A stretch of DNA of 64,000 nucleotides from Novosphingobium fluoreni (GTDB taxonomy: Bacteria; Pseudomonadota; Alphaproteobacteria; Sphingomonadales; Sphingomonadaceae), in contig NZ_JACIDY010000007.1 in assembly GCF_014196615.1 (NCBI RefSeq), positions 1-64,000 on the forward strand, in the 5' to 3' direction. Shown here piece after piece: positions 36,577 through 44,678 of this stretch. A program made the translations under genes and the position numbers. Within the stretch, counting starts at the first letter, position 1, and each line of letters begins with the position of its first letter. Under the pieces are notes generated by a model. That model was not told the origin of the DNA. It saw only the letters and a program-made list of their open reading frames with translations, and made no database searches.

Positions 36577-36653
36577 TGGTGCGCCCGACGGGATTCGAAC
36601 CCATGGCCCCCAGATTAGGAATCTGGTGCTCTATCCTGCTGAGCTACGGGCGC
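36577..36653 (-). tRNA. tRNA-Arg (anticodon CCT)
   Basis: A complete cloverleaf on the minus strand: acceptor GCGCCCG/CGGGCGC with discriminator A, D-arm TAGCTCAGCAGGATAGAGC, anticodon loop reading TTCCTAA (CCT, for AGG codons), and T-arm GGGTTCGAATCCC. The 3' CCA is encoded. No integrase or direct repeat is seen next to it. Confidence 0.97.
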
Positions 36654-36692
36654 ACGCCGGGGCTTCTTACGCAGCGGTCGTCAGCTTGGCAA

Positions 36693-37223
36693 TCAGTTCG
36701 CCTGCTCGGGTGGCACCACCGGGAACGGCAGGGGGGCGACGGCAATGCCCTCGTCCAGCAACTCGCGCGCTTCCTCGATCGTGGTCTGGCCGTGAATCGT
36801 CTCCGCCTCACGCTCGCCGTAGTGCATCGCTCGGGCATCATCGGCGAAGCTGCTGCCGACGAAGCGTGACGATTTCAACGCCTCTGCCTGCATCCGGGCC
36901 AGCTTATGCATCAGCGCCATTGCCTCTGGCGGAAGCGGGGTCGAGGAAACGGCCGGTGCTGCGACTGCAGCAGGAGCAGGTGCCGGGAGTGTCGTGGGGG
37001 CGGGTGCGGCAGCTGGCGGGGGAACGGATGGCGCATGCACCGGCATCTGGTTGCCCTTGCGCCCCACATGCGGCGCCATCAGCGCCTTGCCGATATCGGC
37101 GGAGCCGCAATTGGGGCAGGTCAACAGGCCAAGCTCTTCCTGCCGGGCGAAGTCTTCCGACGAACGGAACCAGCCTTCAAACCGGTGCTGGCCTCTGCGA
37201 CATTCCAGATCGAATACTATCAT
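36693..37223 (-). CDS. DUF1178 family protein
   Basis: A 176-residue member of a proteobacterial family of unknown function. The diagnostic N-terminus is intact: MIVFDLECRRGQHRFEGWFRSSEDFARQEELGLLTCPNCGSADI, with Cys8 and a CPNC pair (36 and 39) that could bind a metal. An unusually long Ala/Pro-rich stretch (about residues 62-97) interrupts it. The C-terminal helical part (ALKSSRFVGSSFADDARAMHYGEREAETIHGQTTIEEARELLDEGI) is also typical. It overlaps the upstream amidase by 4 nt (ATGA) and is the last gene of the grxC operon. Confidence 0.92.
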   Translation of the reverse strand: MIVFDLECRRGQHRFEGWFRSSEDFARQEELGLLTCPNCGSADIGKALMAPHVGRKGNQMPVHAPSVPPPAAAPAPTTLPAPAPAAVAAPAVSSTPLPPEAMALMHKLARMQAEALKSSRFVGSSFADDARAMHYGEREAETIHGQTTIEEARELLDEGIAVAPLPFPVVPPEQAN

Positions 37224-38047
37224 CGGCGCGCCTCATCATGGATCGCGCGGCGATTGGCAAGGCTTGGCAGTTGGCGGCGCACTTCGGCAGTGCGGACAGG
37301 ATCGATATCGACGAAGCCAACGCCGCTGGTCTCGCCGCCCATGTCCAGCAGGACTTCTCCCCAGGGATCGACCGCCAGGCTGTGACCGTACGTAGCGCGG
37401 CCATCCTGGTGCTGACCGACTTGTGCGGCCGCGATGACAAAAGCGCTGGCTTCGACCGCGCGGGTGCGCTGTAGGAGGTGCCAGTGCGCCTTACCAGTCG
37501 GCACGGTGAAGGCTGCGGGGATGGCGATCACGTCGCATTGCCGCTGGCCCAGCGCCTCGAACAAGGCGGGGAAGCGCACGTCGTAACATACCGTCAAGCC
37601 CAAGCGGCCGACCGGGGTGTTCACTGTTACAACCTCGTCGCCCGCCGCGTAGGCTGACGATTCCCGCCACGATTCCCCGTTCGCCAGATCGACATCAAAC
37701 ATGTGGATCTTGTCGTACCGAGCGGCGATCTCGCCGGCGTCGTCGATCACGAAGGCGCGATTGGCCCAGCGGCCATCTTCTTTCCTAATGGCGAGGGAGC
37801 CGATCGCGGCCCACAGGCCCAGCCGCGCCGCAGCTTCGCAGACCTGCGCCAAAACCGGATCGTTTGCTTCGCCAGTGATCGATCGCGCTGCACGGGCGCG
37901 GTCACGATCCAGCAGGCCCGACATCTCGGGCGTGAACAGCATCGCCGCGCCGCCTGCCTTGGCGTGTTCCATCGCCCCAACGATGGTGGCGGCGTTGACC
38001 ACGGGGTCGATGCCCGTGGTCATTTGCAGGATCGCGACCCGCGTCAT
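37220..38047 (-). CDS. Carbon-nitrogen hydrolase (Nit-type omega-amidase or deaminated-glutathione amidase)
   Basis: A 275-residue nitrilase-superfamily amidase with the complete Glu-Lys-Cys triad: Glu41 (FTPEMSGLL), Lys113 (RYDKIHMFDVD) and Cys154 (VCYDVRFPALFEAL). The block IHMFDVDLANGESWRESSAYAAGDE places it in the Nit1/Nit2-like branch, whose members hydrolyse omega-amides of 2-oxo acids or deaminated glutathione. The neighbour grxC (glutaredoxin), 6 bp upstream, fits a role in glutathione repair, but this is inference. It overlaps DUF1178 by 4 nt. Confidence 0.9.
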   Translation of the reverse strand: MTRVAILQMTTGIDPVVNAATIVGAMEHAKAGGAAMLFTPEMSGLLDRDRARAARSITGEANDPVLAQVCEAAARLGLWAAIGSLAIRKEDGRWANRAFVIDDAGEIAARYDKIHMFDVDLANGESWRESSAYAAGDEVVTVNTPVGRLGLTVCYDVRFPALFEALGQRQCDVIAIPAAFTVPTGKAHWHLLQRTRAVEASAFVIAAAQVGQHQDGRATYGHSLAVDPWGEVLLDMGGETSGVGFVDIDPVRTAEVRRQLPSLANRRAIHDEARR

Positions 38048-38053
38048 CCAGCG

Positions 38054-38314
38054 TCAGAGGCCCAGGATGGGATCGAGTTCGCCCTTGCTGTCCAGCGCGC
38101 TGATATCGTCGAAACCGCCCAGCGGCTTACCGGCGACGATCACCTGGGGGACGGTACGCGCGCCCGGCACGCGCTCTTGCATTTTCTTCTTCTTGGGGCC
38201 GCCCATGGTCACGTCATGCTCTTCGTAGGCGACCCCCTTCTTGTCGAGCAGGGACTTGGCCGCGACACAGTAAGGGCAGCCCCACTTGGTGTAGATCTCG
38301 ACTTTCTCAGCCAT
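38054..38314 (-). CDS. grxC: Glutaredoxin 3
   Basis: An 86-residue dithiol glutaredoxin using glutathione to reduce protein disulfides. The active site is CPYC (Cys13 and Cys16) in IYTKWGCPYCVAAK; the glutathione-binding TVPQVIVAGKPLGGFDD is intact. An insertion of four lysines (GGPKKKKMQERV) replaces the shorter usual loop. It is the first gene of a three-gene leftward operon and is divergent from the small heat-shock gene. Confidence 0.96.
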   Translation of the reverse strand: MAEKVEIYTKWGCPYCVAAKSLLDKKGVAYEEHDVTMGGPKKKKMQERVPGARTVPQVIVAGKPLGGFDDISALDSKGELDPILGL

Positions 38315-38348
38315 TGAATTCAGTCCTTTTGCTTGTTTGCCGCAAGCT

Positions 38349-38376
38349 CTTGAAACGCGTGGCGGCTATCATATCT
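38349..38376 (+). promoter_or_regulatory. Candidate heat-shock sigma (RpoH) promoter of the Hsp20 gene
   Basis: CTTGAAA (38349-38355) and CATATCT (38370-38376), with 17 bases between CTTG and the second box, match the alphaproteobacterial RpoH pattern (CTTG-N17-CYTATNT) apart from one base. It lies just upstream of the thermometer-like leader. Confidence 0.5.
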
Positions 38377-38382
38377 TCGATT

Positions 38383-38478
38383 GCGAGTCATGGCCCGGCT
38401 ACGGGGATGACTCGCCAACGAGGCGCCGGGTTCCCGGGCCTTGAATTTACGAAGATTGCTCAATGGAGGATTTTTGTC
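38383..38478 (+). promoter_or_regulatory. ROSE-type RNA thermometer in the Hsp20 leader
   Basis: Three consecutive hairpins precede the start codon. First, GCGAGTCAT (38383-38391) pairs with ATGACTCGC (38407-38415), with an inner CCCG/CGGG. Second, AGGC-CCGG pairs with CCGG-GCCT (38421-38441). Third, AAGATTGCT (38452-38460) pairs with AGGATTTT (38467-38474), with the G of TTGCT (38458) bulged opposite the Shine-Dalgarno AGGA. That conserved TTGCT/AGGA helix with a bulged G is the hallmark of ROSE elements, which melt on heating to allow translation of small heat-shock genes. Confidence 0.85.
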
Positions 38479-38952
38479 ATGAACCGTATCGATTTCACTC
38501 CCTACCGCCGCACCATGGTCGGGTTTGACCGCCTGTTCGACATGATCGAAAATCAGGCGCGCGTGCAGGGTGGCGACAAGTACCCACCGTTCAACGTCGA
38601 GCGTCGCGGCGCGGATGCGTACCGCATCACGCTGGCTGTCGCCGGGTTCAAGCCCGCCGACATCGACATCACCGCGCAAGCTAATTTGCTGGTGGTGAAG
38701 GGCAGCAAGCCTGACGAAGGCACCGAAGGCGAAATGCTGCACGTCGGCATCGCGCAGCGCGGCTTCGAGCGTCGCTTCGAACTGGCGGATTATGTTCGCG
38801 TTCAGAGCGCTGATCTTGCGGACGGCCTGCTGATGATCGACCTTGTGCGCGAGGTGCCAGAGGCCATGAAGCCCAAGAAGATCGCGATCGGCGGCAACAC
38901 GCTCAGCGTCGTCGACGGTGGTCAAGATAAGGGTGAGGCTGCCGCCGCCTGA
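38479..38952 (+). CDS. Small heat-shock protein, Hsp20/IbpA family
   Basis: A 157-residue small heat-shock chaperone that holds unfolding proteins. A short N-terminal arm (MNRIDFTPYRRTMVGFDRLFDMIE) precedes an alpha-crystallin domain (about residues 35-130: YPPFNVERRGADAYRITLAVAGF ... LLVVKGSKPDEGTEGEMLHVGIAQRGFERRFELADYVRVQSADLADGLLMIDLVREVPE). The C-terminal tail has KKIAIGG, the usual I-x-I anchor region. ATG 38479 follows GGAGG and the ROSE-like helix; a longer frame would cover the leader. Synthesis is probably controlled both by RpoH and by the thermometer. Confidence 0.95.
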   Translation: MNRIDFTPYRRTMVGFDRLFDMIENQARVQGGDKYPPFNVERRGADAYRITLAVAGFKPADIDITAQANLLVVKGSKPDEGTEGEMLHVGIAQRGFERRFELADYVRVQSADLADGLLMIDLVREVPEAMKPKKIAIGGNTLSVVDGGQDKGEAAAA

Positions 38953-38978
38953 CGGCTCGCATCAGCCTGAGAGAATGG

Positions 38979-39011
38979 GGCGGCCCGGGTGATCCCAGGC
39001 CGCCTTTTTTT
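38979..39011 (+). terminator. Terminator of the Hsp20 gene
   Basis: GGCGGCC-c-GGG (38979-38989) pairs with CCC-a-GGCCGCC (38994-39004) around TGAT and runs into TTTTTTT. It is also close to the end of the convergent PEBP gene. Confidence 0.9.
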
Positions 39012-39029
39012 GTCGCTTAGCTGTTCAGC

Positions 39030-39683
39030 CTAAGCCAGCGACGTTCCCAGATCGCGGTTACCAAGGCTCGGTTCCACCACGCTGTCAGACCGTACTCCCG
39101 CATCCTCTCCGCGTGAGTACGTGCCCACGAGCAACCCGGCCGACAGAACGTTGCCGCGCAAAGCCTCGATCACGCTCGAGCGACCGGGGTTAGGATCAAG
39201 ATCAGGCGTCTGGCTCAGCGCAAAAAGCTGGAAGACATAGTCGTGATTGCCGTGTCCGGTGGGCGGGTCGGGCGGCAGCCAGCCTTCGGAAAGGTAGCTG
39301 TTCTTGCCGACATCTCTGCCATCCGCACCGCCATCGCCGTCCTTGGCAATCATCCCTTCGCCCAGGCGGCGCTCTTCCGGCGGGATATTCCAGACCACCG
39401 CGTGGACGAGGGGATTGGGTGTCGGCGCGTCCGGGTCCTCTACGATCAGGGCGATGCTGGACGTACCCATCGGCACGTCCCCCCAAACCAATGGCGGCGA
39501 AACGCCGCTGCCATCAGCGGTGAAACGCTCGGGCAACCGTCCGCCGTCTGGGAAAGCGGGGCTCGACAAGTCGAGCCGCTCTCCATTGGTGACGATGCCA
39601 TCCTGCACGATGACCAGCTTGGCGTGGCCGGCACGCACATTGGTGAGCATCGCGCCGAGCCAGTGGGGGATATGTTCCAGCAT
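39030..39683 (-). CDS. YbhB/YbcL (Raf kinase inhibitor-like, PEBP) family protein
   Basis: A 217-residue phosphatidylethanolamine-binding-protein-fold member. Family blocks are LDLSSPAFPDGGRLPERFTADGSGVSPPLVWGDVP, VEDPDAPTPNPLVHAVVWNIP (the anion-pocket DPDAP and His), and GKNSYLSEGWLPPDPPTGHGNHDYVFQLFAL. Bacterial members have no settled function. The N-terminus has about 30 residues before the fold (MLEHIPHWLGAML), and an Asp/Glu-rich tail of about 30 residues follows it. It begins 16 bp after the DUF2171 gene ends, so the two may be co-transcribed. Confidence 0.88.
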   Translation of the reverse strand: MLEHIPHWLGAMLTNVRAGHAKLVIVQDGIVTNGERLDLSSPAFPDGGRLPERFTADGSGVSPPLVWGDVPMGTSSIALIVEDPDAPTPNPLVHAVVWNIPPEERRLGEGMIAKDGDGGADGRDVGKNSYLSEGWLPPDPPTGHGNHDYVFQLFALSQTPDLDPNPGRSSVIEALRGNVLSAGLLVGTYSRGEDAGVRSDSVVEPSLGNRDLGTSLA

Positions 39684-39699
39684 CGCCTCGATCCAGCCT

Positions 39700-39969
39700 T
39701 TACTGCCCGTCGGAAGTCGACGAGCCGCCTGCCTCTTCCTCGAACGTCAGCGCGACATCGGCATTGGCGGAAAGGCGGACCTTGTCACCCTCGATCCCGG
39801 CAACCAGACCTTCCGAGATAAAGTGATGGTGGCCTTCGTGCACGCCGGCGCCGCTGTCTGACTTCGTCAGCTTGATGCGCTGGCCCTCCACCTTGTCCAC
39901 CGTGCCGACGTGTACGCCGTCCGCGCCGATGACTTCCATGTGTTCCTTGATCTGGCTGAAATCCACCAT
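39700..39969 (-). CDS. DUF2171 domain protein (PRC-barrel-like)
   Basis: An 89-residue acidic protein: MVDFSQIKEHMEVIGADGVHVGTVDKVEGQ at the start, then IKLTKSDSGAGVHEGHHHFIS and an Asp/Glu/Ser tail. The pattern (stay-at-this-residue beta barrel with a His-rich strand) is that of the DUF2171 group, often stress-induced in alphaproteobacteria. ATG 39969 follows GGAG by about 8 nt; the longer frame upstream is not family-like. It may be transcribed together with the PEBP gene downstream. Confidence 0.85.
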   Translation of the reverse strand: MVDFSQIKEHMEVIGADGVHVGTVDKVEGQRIKLTKSDSGAGVHEGHHHFISEGLVAGIEGDKVRLSANADVALTFEEEAGGSSTSDGQ

Positions 39970-40091
39970 GAGCTTCTCCTGCGATTGGTGTGAATACAAC
40001 CGATAACGTCTGGCAGCGCAGCATGGCTGCATGGTCGATGAACCGTTCGCCGCATCGGCATGCTTATCCGCCGGGCGTCTGGGCGTTGCTA

Positions 40092-40994
40092 TCAATCCCC
40101 AGGCATCGCCACTCTTGCAGAGCCTTGAAGCGACTGGGACAAATGTCCGATCAAAGCCTGCACACGGGCCGGAACCACGGACGAAGAGGCATGGACCGCG
40201 AAGATGCCGACATCCTGCGAGCCGCGATACTGGGGCAGCACCCGGCGCAGGGCCCCGGTTTCCAGTGCTTCGCCCACGTCCCACAAGGACCGCAGCGCGA
40301 TCCCACAGCCGCGCAGCGCGAGGTCGCTGACCACTTCGCTGGAATTGGTGCGGATATAGCTGTGGCCCTGATGGGTCACCGTGCCGTCCGGCCCGTCCAG
40401 CTGCCAGGGCAATTGGCGATCGGTGGCGAGCAAGTGGTGCCTCTCAAGCTCTGACAATGCCTGCGGTTCTCCAAAGGCCGAGAGGTATGAAGGCGCGGCG
40501 CAGAATACCCGGTGGCTGGTGCCCAGCCGCTCGCCGACAAGCCCGGAGCCCAGCCGCGCGCCGATGCGCACCGCCAGATCATAGCGGCCGCCGATCAAGT
40601 CCACAAACTCGTCGGTCAGGTCGATCGCAAGCTCAACCTCGGGGTATTGCGCCAGGAAGGCGGGCAGGGCGGGGACGACGTGCATTCGCCCGAACGAGGT
40701 GGGTGCGGAAAGCCGCAGCGGGCCACTGATCCGGGTTCGCCGCCCAGCGACGCGCTCTTCCGCCGCCTGGAGCGAGGCGCGCAGCGGCAGCAGCGTGTCG
40801 TGCAGTTCCTTGCCCGCCGGGGTCAGCGCCAGGCGGCGCGTGGTACGGTGGAGCAGGCGCACGCCCAGCCGTTCCTCCAGCCGCACCAGTCGTTTGCTCA
40901 GCGCGGCCGTAGTCATCCCGCGCGCCCGCGCCGTGGCCGAGATCGAACCGGCTTCCACGATTTGGAGGAATAGGTCGTAGTCAGGATCGAACAT
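40092..40994 (-). CDS. LysR-type transcriptional regulator
   Basis: A 300-residue LysR regulator. The N-terminal winged HTH (LFLQIVEAGSISATARARGMTTAALSKRLVRLEERLGVRLLHRTTRRLALTPAG) is followed by a substrate-binding domain (GPLRLSAPTSFGRMHVVPALPAFLAQYPEVELAIDLTDEFVDLIGGRYDLAVRIG). This form is typical of the large group resembling DmlR and AaeR. It is divergent from glcB, with 96 bp between starts, so glcB and the regulator itself are the obvious target candidates; the ligand is unknown. ATG 40994 opens on the HTH; an upstream alternative at 41012 adds six residues. Confidence 0.92.
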   Translation of the reverse strand: MFDPDYDLFLQIVEAGSISATARARGMTTAALSKRLVRLEERLGVRLLHRTTRRLALTPAGKELHDTLLPLRASLQAAEERVAGRRTRISGPLRLSAPTSFGRMHVVPALPAFLAQYPEVELAIDLTDEFVDLIGGRYDLAVRIGARLGSGLVGERLGTSHRVFCAAPSYLSAFGEPQALSELERHHLLATDRQLPWQLDGPDGTVTHQGHSYIRTNSSEVVSDLALRGCGIALRSLWDVGEALETGALRRVLPQYRGSQDVGIFAVHASSSVVPARVQALIGHLSQSLQGSARVAMPGD

Positions 40995-41090
40995 TGTTAA
41001 CCGCAGCGACAATCTGTGTTGAATTCTTTCCTTCTACTAAGCGGCGCGGCGCTCCGCTATAGGCCGGGCAAATTTTGGAAGGAGACGCCC

Positions 41091-43193
41091 GTGAGCGCCT
41101 ATATCGATCGTGCCGGCCTGAAGATTGCGCCGGAACTCGTTGAATTCGTAGAGGCCCGCGCGCTTCCCGGCACCCAGATTGCGGGCGAGGCGTTCTGGGC
41201 TGGCCTGGCGGATATCCTGGCCCGCTTCGTCCCCCGCAATCGCCAGCTGCTGGCCAAGCGCGACGATCTGCAGACCGCGATCGACGAGTGGCACAAGGAC
41301 CGCGCCGGCAAGCCTATCGATGCCGCAGAGTACAAGGCGTTCCTGAACGACCTGGGCTATCTGGTGCCGGAGCCGGCACCGTTCTCGGTTCAGCCGAAGA
41401 ACGTCGACCAGGAGATCGCCGCGCTGGCGGGGCCGCAGTTGGTCGTGCCCGTGCTCAACGCGCGCTTCCTGCTCAACGCCGCCAACGCGCGCTGGGGCAG
41501 CCTCTACGATGCGCTTTATGGCACGGATGCGATCCCCGGCAGCCCGGCGGGCAAAGGTTATGACGCGGCGCGCGGTGATCAGGTGATCGCCTGGGCTAAG
41601 TCCTTCCTGGACGAGGCGGCTCCGCTCGCCAGCGGCAGCTGGACCGAGTGGCAGGGCGGCGATCTTGCGCTGCAGAACCCTGCGCAACTCGTGGGTCGCG
41701 CGGGTGATAACTGGCTGCTCAAGCACAATGGCCTGCACATCGAAATCGTGATCGATCGCGCTCATCCGATCGGCAAGACCGATCCTGCCGGCATGGCCGA
41801 CGTGATGATGGAAGCGGCGCTGACGACGATTTGCGATTTCGAGGATTCGGTCGCGGCCGTCGATGCGGAGGACAAGGTCCTGGCCTACAGCAACTGGCTC
41901 GGGCTGATGCAGGGCAACCTGGAAGACAGCTTCGAGAAGGGCGGCGCGATGATGACGCGTCGGCTCAACCCCGATCGCACATACACCGCCCCCGATGGCG
42001 GCACGCTGACGTTGCCCGGACGCTCGCTGCTGCTGGTGCGCAATGTCGGCCACCTGATGACCAATCCCGCCGTGCTGCTGCCGGATGGCTCGGAAGCGCC
42101 CGAAGGCATCCTGGACGGCGTGTTCAGCAGCATGATCGCCATCCATGATCTTAAGAGCGAAGGCCCGATCCACAACAGCCGCACCGGCTCGATCTACATC
42201 GTCAAGCCCAAGATGCACGGGCCTGAGGAATGCGGCTTCGCCAATGACTTGTTCGATGCGGTGGAGGATATGCTCGGGCTGGAGCGCCACACGATCAAGA
42301 TCGGCGTGATGGACGAGGAGCGCCGCACCAGCGCCAACCTGGCCGCCTGCATCCACGCGGTGAAGGACCGCATCATGTTCATCAACACGGGCTTCCTCGA
42401 TCGCACCGGCGACGAGATGCACACATCGATGCAGGCGGGCCCGATGATGCGCAAGGGCGATATGAAGACGAGCGCCTGGATCCAGGCCTACGAGGATCGC
42501 AACGTGCAGATCGGCCTCGCCTGCGGCCTCTCGGGCAAATCACAGATCGGCAAGGGCATGTGGGCGATGCCCGACCGCATGGGCGACATGCTGGAGCAGA
42601 AGATCGGCCATCCCAAGACCGGCGCGAACACCGCGTGGGTACCGTCTCCCACCGCCGCCACGCTGCACGCCACTCACTACCACAAGGTCGACGTGTTCGG
42701 CCGCCAGGAAGAGCGCAAGAGCGAAGGCGTCGCCTCGCTGGATGCGCTGCTGACGATCCCGGTCGCCACCGGCCACAATTGGTCTGCCGAGGAAGTTCGG
42801 CAGGAGATCGACAATAACGCGCAAGGCATCCTGGGCTATGTGGTGCGCTGGGTCGATCAGGGCGTCGGCTGCTCGAAGGTGCCGGACATCAACGACGTCG
42901 GCCTGATGGAAGACCGCGCCACCTTGCGCATCTCCAGCCAGCATCTGGCCAACTGGATGCTGCACGGTATCGTCACGCCAGAGCAAGTGGACGAAGCCCT
43001 GCTGCGGATGGCCGCAAAGGTGGACGCCCAGAACGCCGGCGATGCGCTGTACCAGCCGATGGCCTCGAACCCCGAAGGCAGCCTTGCCTTCCAGGCGGCA
43101 CGCGCGCTGGTGTTCGAAGGCGTCCAACAGCCCAGCGGCTACACCGAGCCGCTGCTTCACGCGTTCCGCCAGAAGGTTAAAGCCGCCACCTGA
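41091..43193 (+). CDS. glcB: Malate synthase G
   Basis: A 700-residue monomeric malate synthase that condenses acetyl-CoA with glyoxylate, completing the glyoxylate shunt. Catalytic features are visible: the metal and general-base region [18 protein letters not shown], the central [51 protein letters not shown], the glyoxylate-pocket [21 protein letters not shown] and the late [33 protein letters not shown]. Full family length. The GTG at 41091 has GGAAGGAG upstream; the longer frame adds non-family sequence. isocitrate lyase is not in the window. A LysR gene is divergently placed. Confidence 0.97.
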   Translation: MSAYIDRAGLKIAPELVEFVEARALPGTQIAGEAFWAGLADILARFVPRNRQLLAKRDDLQTAIDEWHKDRAGKPIDAAEYKAFLNDLGYLVPEPAPFSVQPKNVDQEIAALAGPQLVVPVLNARFLLNAANARWGSLYDALYGTDAIPGSPAGKGYDAARGDQVIAWAKSFLDEAAPLASGSWTEWQGGDLALQNPAQLVGRAGDNWLLKHNGLHIEIVIDRAHPIGKTDPAGMADVMMEAALTTICDFEDSVAAVDAEDKVLAYSNWLGLMQGNLEDSFEKGGAMMTRRLNPDRTYTAPDGGTLTLPGRSLLLVRNVGHLMTNPAVLLPDGSEAPEGILDGVFSSMIAIHDLKSEGPIHNSRTGSIYIVKPKMHGPEECGFANDLFDAVEDMLGLERHTIKIGVMDEERRTSANLAACIHAVKDRIMFINTGFLDRTGDEMHTSMQAGPMMRKGDMKTSAWIQAYEDRNVQIGLACGLSGKSQIGKGMWAMPDRMGDMLEQKIGHPKTGANTAWVPSPTAATLHATHYHKVDVFGRQEERKSEGVASLDALLTIPVATGHNWSAEEVRQEIDNNAQGILGYVVRWVDQGVGCSKVPDINDVGLMEDRATLRISSQHLANWMLHGIVTPEQVDEALLRMAAKVDAQNAGDALYQPMASNPEGSLAFQAARALVFEGVQQPSGYTEPLLHAFRQKVKAAT

Positions 43194-43217
43194 ACGTAAA
43201 AACCGATCTGAAACAAG

Positions 43218-43253
43218 AAAGCCCGTGGCGGACCAACCGCTGCGGGCTTTTTT
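43218..43253 (+). terminator. Terminator of glcB
   Basis: AAAGCCCG-tg-GCGG (43218-43231) pairs with CCGC-tg-CGGGCTTT (about 43237-43250) around ACCAA, ending in a T-run (TTTTTT). It lies 25 bp after the stop. Confidence 0.85.
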
Positions 43254-43331
43254 CTATGTGCTGACGACGCGGTGCGTGAAGCGCAGTCCCGGATGGGGCG
43301 GCCAGTCATGCCAGAGATGTAGAGGAAATAG

Positions 43332-43408
<77 letters not shown>

Positions 43409-43438
43409 ACGCTATTTTGCAGGCGAAAACGCCAGCAG

Positions 43439-43514
43439 TGGTGGGCCCGGCAGGATTCGAACCCGCGACCTAGCCGTTATGAGCGGCCAGCTCTAACCGC
43501 TGAGCTACAGGCCC
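43439..43514 (-). tRNA. tRNA-Ile2 (anticodon CAT, lysidine type)
   Basis: Minus-strand cloverleaf: acceptor GGGCCTG, anticodon loop CTCATAA (CAT), variable arm and T-arm GGTCGCGGGTTCGAATCC, encoded CCA. The body is much closer to tRNA-Ile2 (AGCGGTTAGAGC and TAGGTCGC) than to initiator or elongator tRNA-Met. It would therefore be modified by TilS to read ATA. It sits 30 bp from tRNA-Pro. Confidence 0.88.
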
Positions 43515-43597
43515 GGTGCCGCTGCGTGAACGATGCCCACCGGCGCCGATGCGGTCAGGACCGCTCCGGCTCACGCCCGTTAGCTTGCATGGCGAGA

Positions 43598-44656
43598 CTA
43601 GGCAAGGGCAACGCTCGCCATGATATCCGCAACGCTCGTTGGCTGAACGTTTCGCTGCGCCAGATGCGCGAAAATCGTCCGCCACCAGTCGTAAAGGCGG
43701 GCCAAATCCGCCCCATCGCGCACATAAGGGGTGAAACCGGGCGCGAGTGATGGGCTGTGGAAAGACAGGACCAGCACGGGCAGTCCTTCCTCCACGGCGA
43801 TATCGATGCCGCGCACCGCTTCGTCCGCCGTCACGCCCTCTGGCGTCAGCGGGATTCGCTCCAGCAGTCTGGCGCGCGAGAGCATCCCCCGCGCAGAGGG
43901 CGCGCGCCACATGTAGGGATAGATCGCGCCGCCCAGTTGCCGCAGCGGGCCCCAGAACACCGTCGTCAGCGGCAATTCCAGCAGATTACGGCTCTGGTCG
44001 ATCCAGTACGGGCGCACCGGGTGGTCGCGGTAATTGGGACCGCCCTTGCCGCTATAATCGAAGCGCGCCCGGACCGAGGTATCGATTGTGAGGCCATTCT
44101 CCGCGAGGATTTCAGCCGTCCGCGTACCAAGCCCATAGCGGCCTGCCCGATAGATCAGCGGCGCCTTGCCGAATGCCTGCTCGATCGTCTCACGCAAGGC
44201 GCGGAATTTCTGCCGTTCCAGTTCGAAGGGCAGATTACCGGCATAGCTGTTGTACTCGGTCACATGCTCATCGAAGGGCGGACTGACCCAGGGGTGCAAC
44301 TGCACGCCCACTTCGGCGCGGCCATGAGCCACCGCATCACCGATTGCTTCGACAGCAGCGGGCGAGGTTGCGATCGGATAATCGACCAGATACACCGGCA
44401 CCACGCCATGGCTTTCACACAGCGCCTGGAATGTCGCCATTGCGGGCACTGAGTGCAGGGTGTGGCCTTCCCGGCGGATCGGCCCCGTCCAATCGAACTC
44501 TTCTTCGGTATCGACCGTCACCAGAAAGCGCTGGCCGAAGCCTGGCGCGAACTGGACATAGTCTGGCGGGGATGGTCGCTCCAGGAGGTTCACCTGCGGC
44601 ACGCCATTCCCCCTGCTTGGTGCATTACCGGTTCGATCACTGATGCCGCCCCGCAT
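43598..44656 (-). CDS. Polysaccharide deacetylase-like protein (WalW type)
   Basis: A 352-residue protein with a NodB/polysaccharide-deacetylase-like barrel. The N-terminal active-site strand is FLVTVDTEEEFDWTGP (Asp-x-Glu pair), followed by GVQLHPWVSPPFDE (the His contacts), YRAGRYGLGTRTAEIL, and VLVLSFHSPSLAPG near the C-terminus. No signal peptide is visible. Relatives occur in sphingomonad polysaccharide regions, but no such genes adjoin it here. The ATG at 44656 is used; a GTG at 44593 is also possible. It lies 22 bp downstream of the histidine-kinase gene, so they are likely co-transcribed. Confidence 0.8.
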   Translation of the reverse strand: MRGGISDRTGNAPSRGNGVPQVNLLERPSPPDYVQFAPGFGQRFLVTVDTEEEFDWTGPIRREGHTLHSVPAMATFQALCESHGVVPVYLVDYPIATSPAAVEAIGDAVAHGRAEVGVQLHPWVSPPFDEHVTEYNSYAGNLPFELERQKFRALRETIEQAFGKAPLIYRAGRYGLGTRTAEILAENGLTIDTSVRARFDYSGKGGPNYRDHPVRPYWIDQSRNLLELPLTTVFWGPLRQLGGAIYPYMWRAPSARGMLSRARLLERIPLTPEGVTADEAVRGIDIAVEEGLPVLVLSFHSPSLAPGFTPYVRDGADLARLYDWWRTIFAHLAQRNVQPTSVADIMASVALA

Positions 44657-44678
44657 CCGGCCTGCGCACGAACGGCAA

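Noticed and set aside
36577..36653. tRNA-Arg as an integration site
   Set aside because: The tRNA genes at 36.6, 43.3-43.5 and 54.5 kb were inspected for integrases, partial tRNA copies and direct repeats; none was seen.
41037..42422. A 461-codon leftward frame opposite glcB
   Set aside because: Antisense to intact malate synthase G; no recognisable domain.
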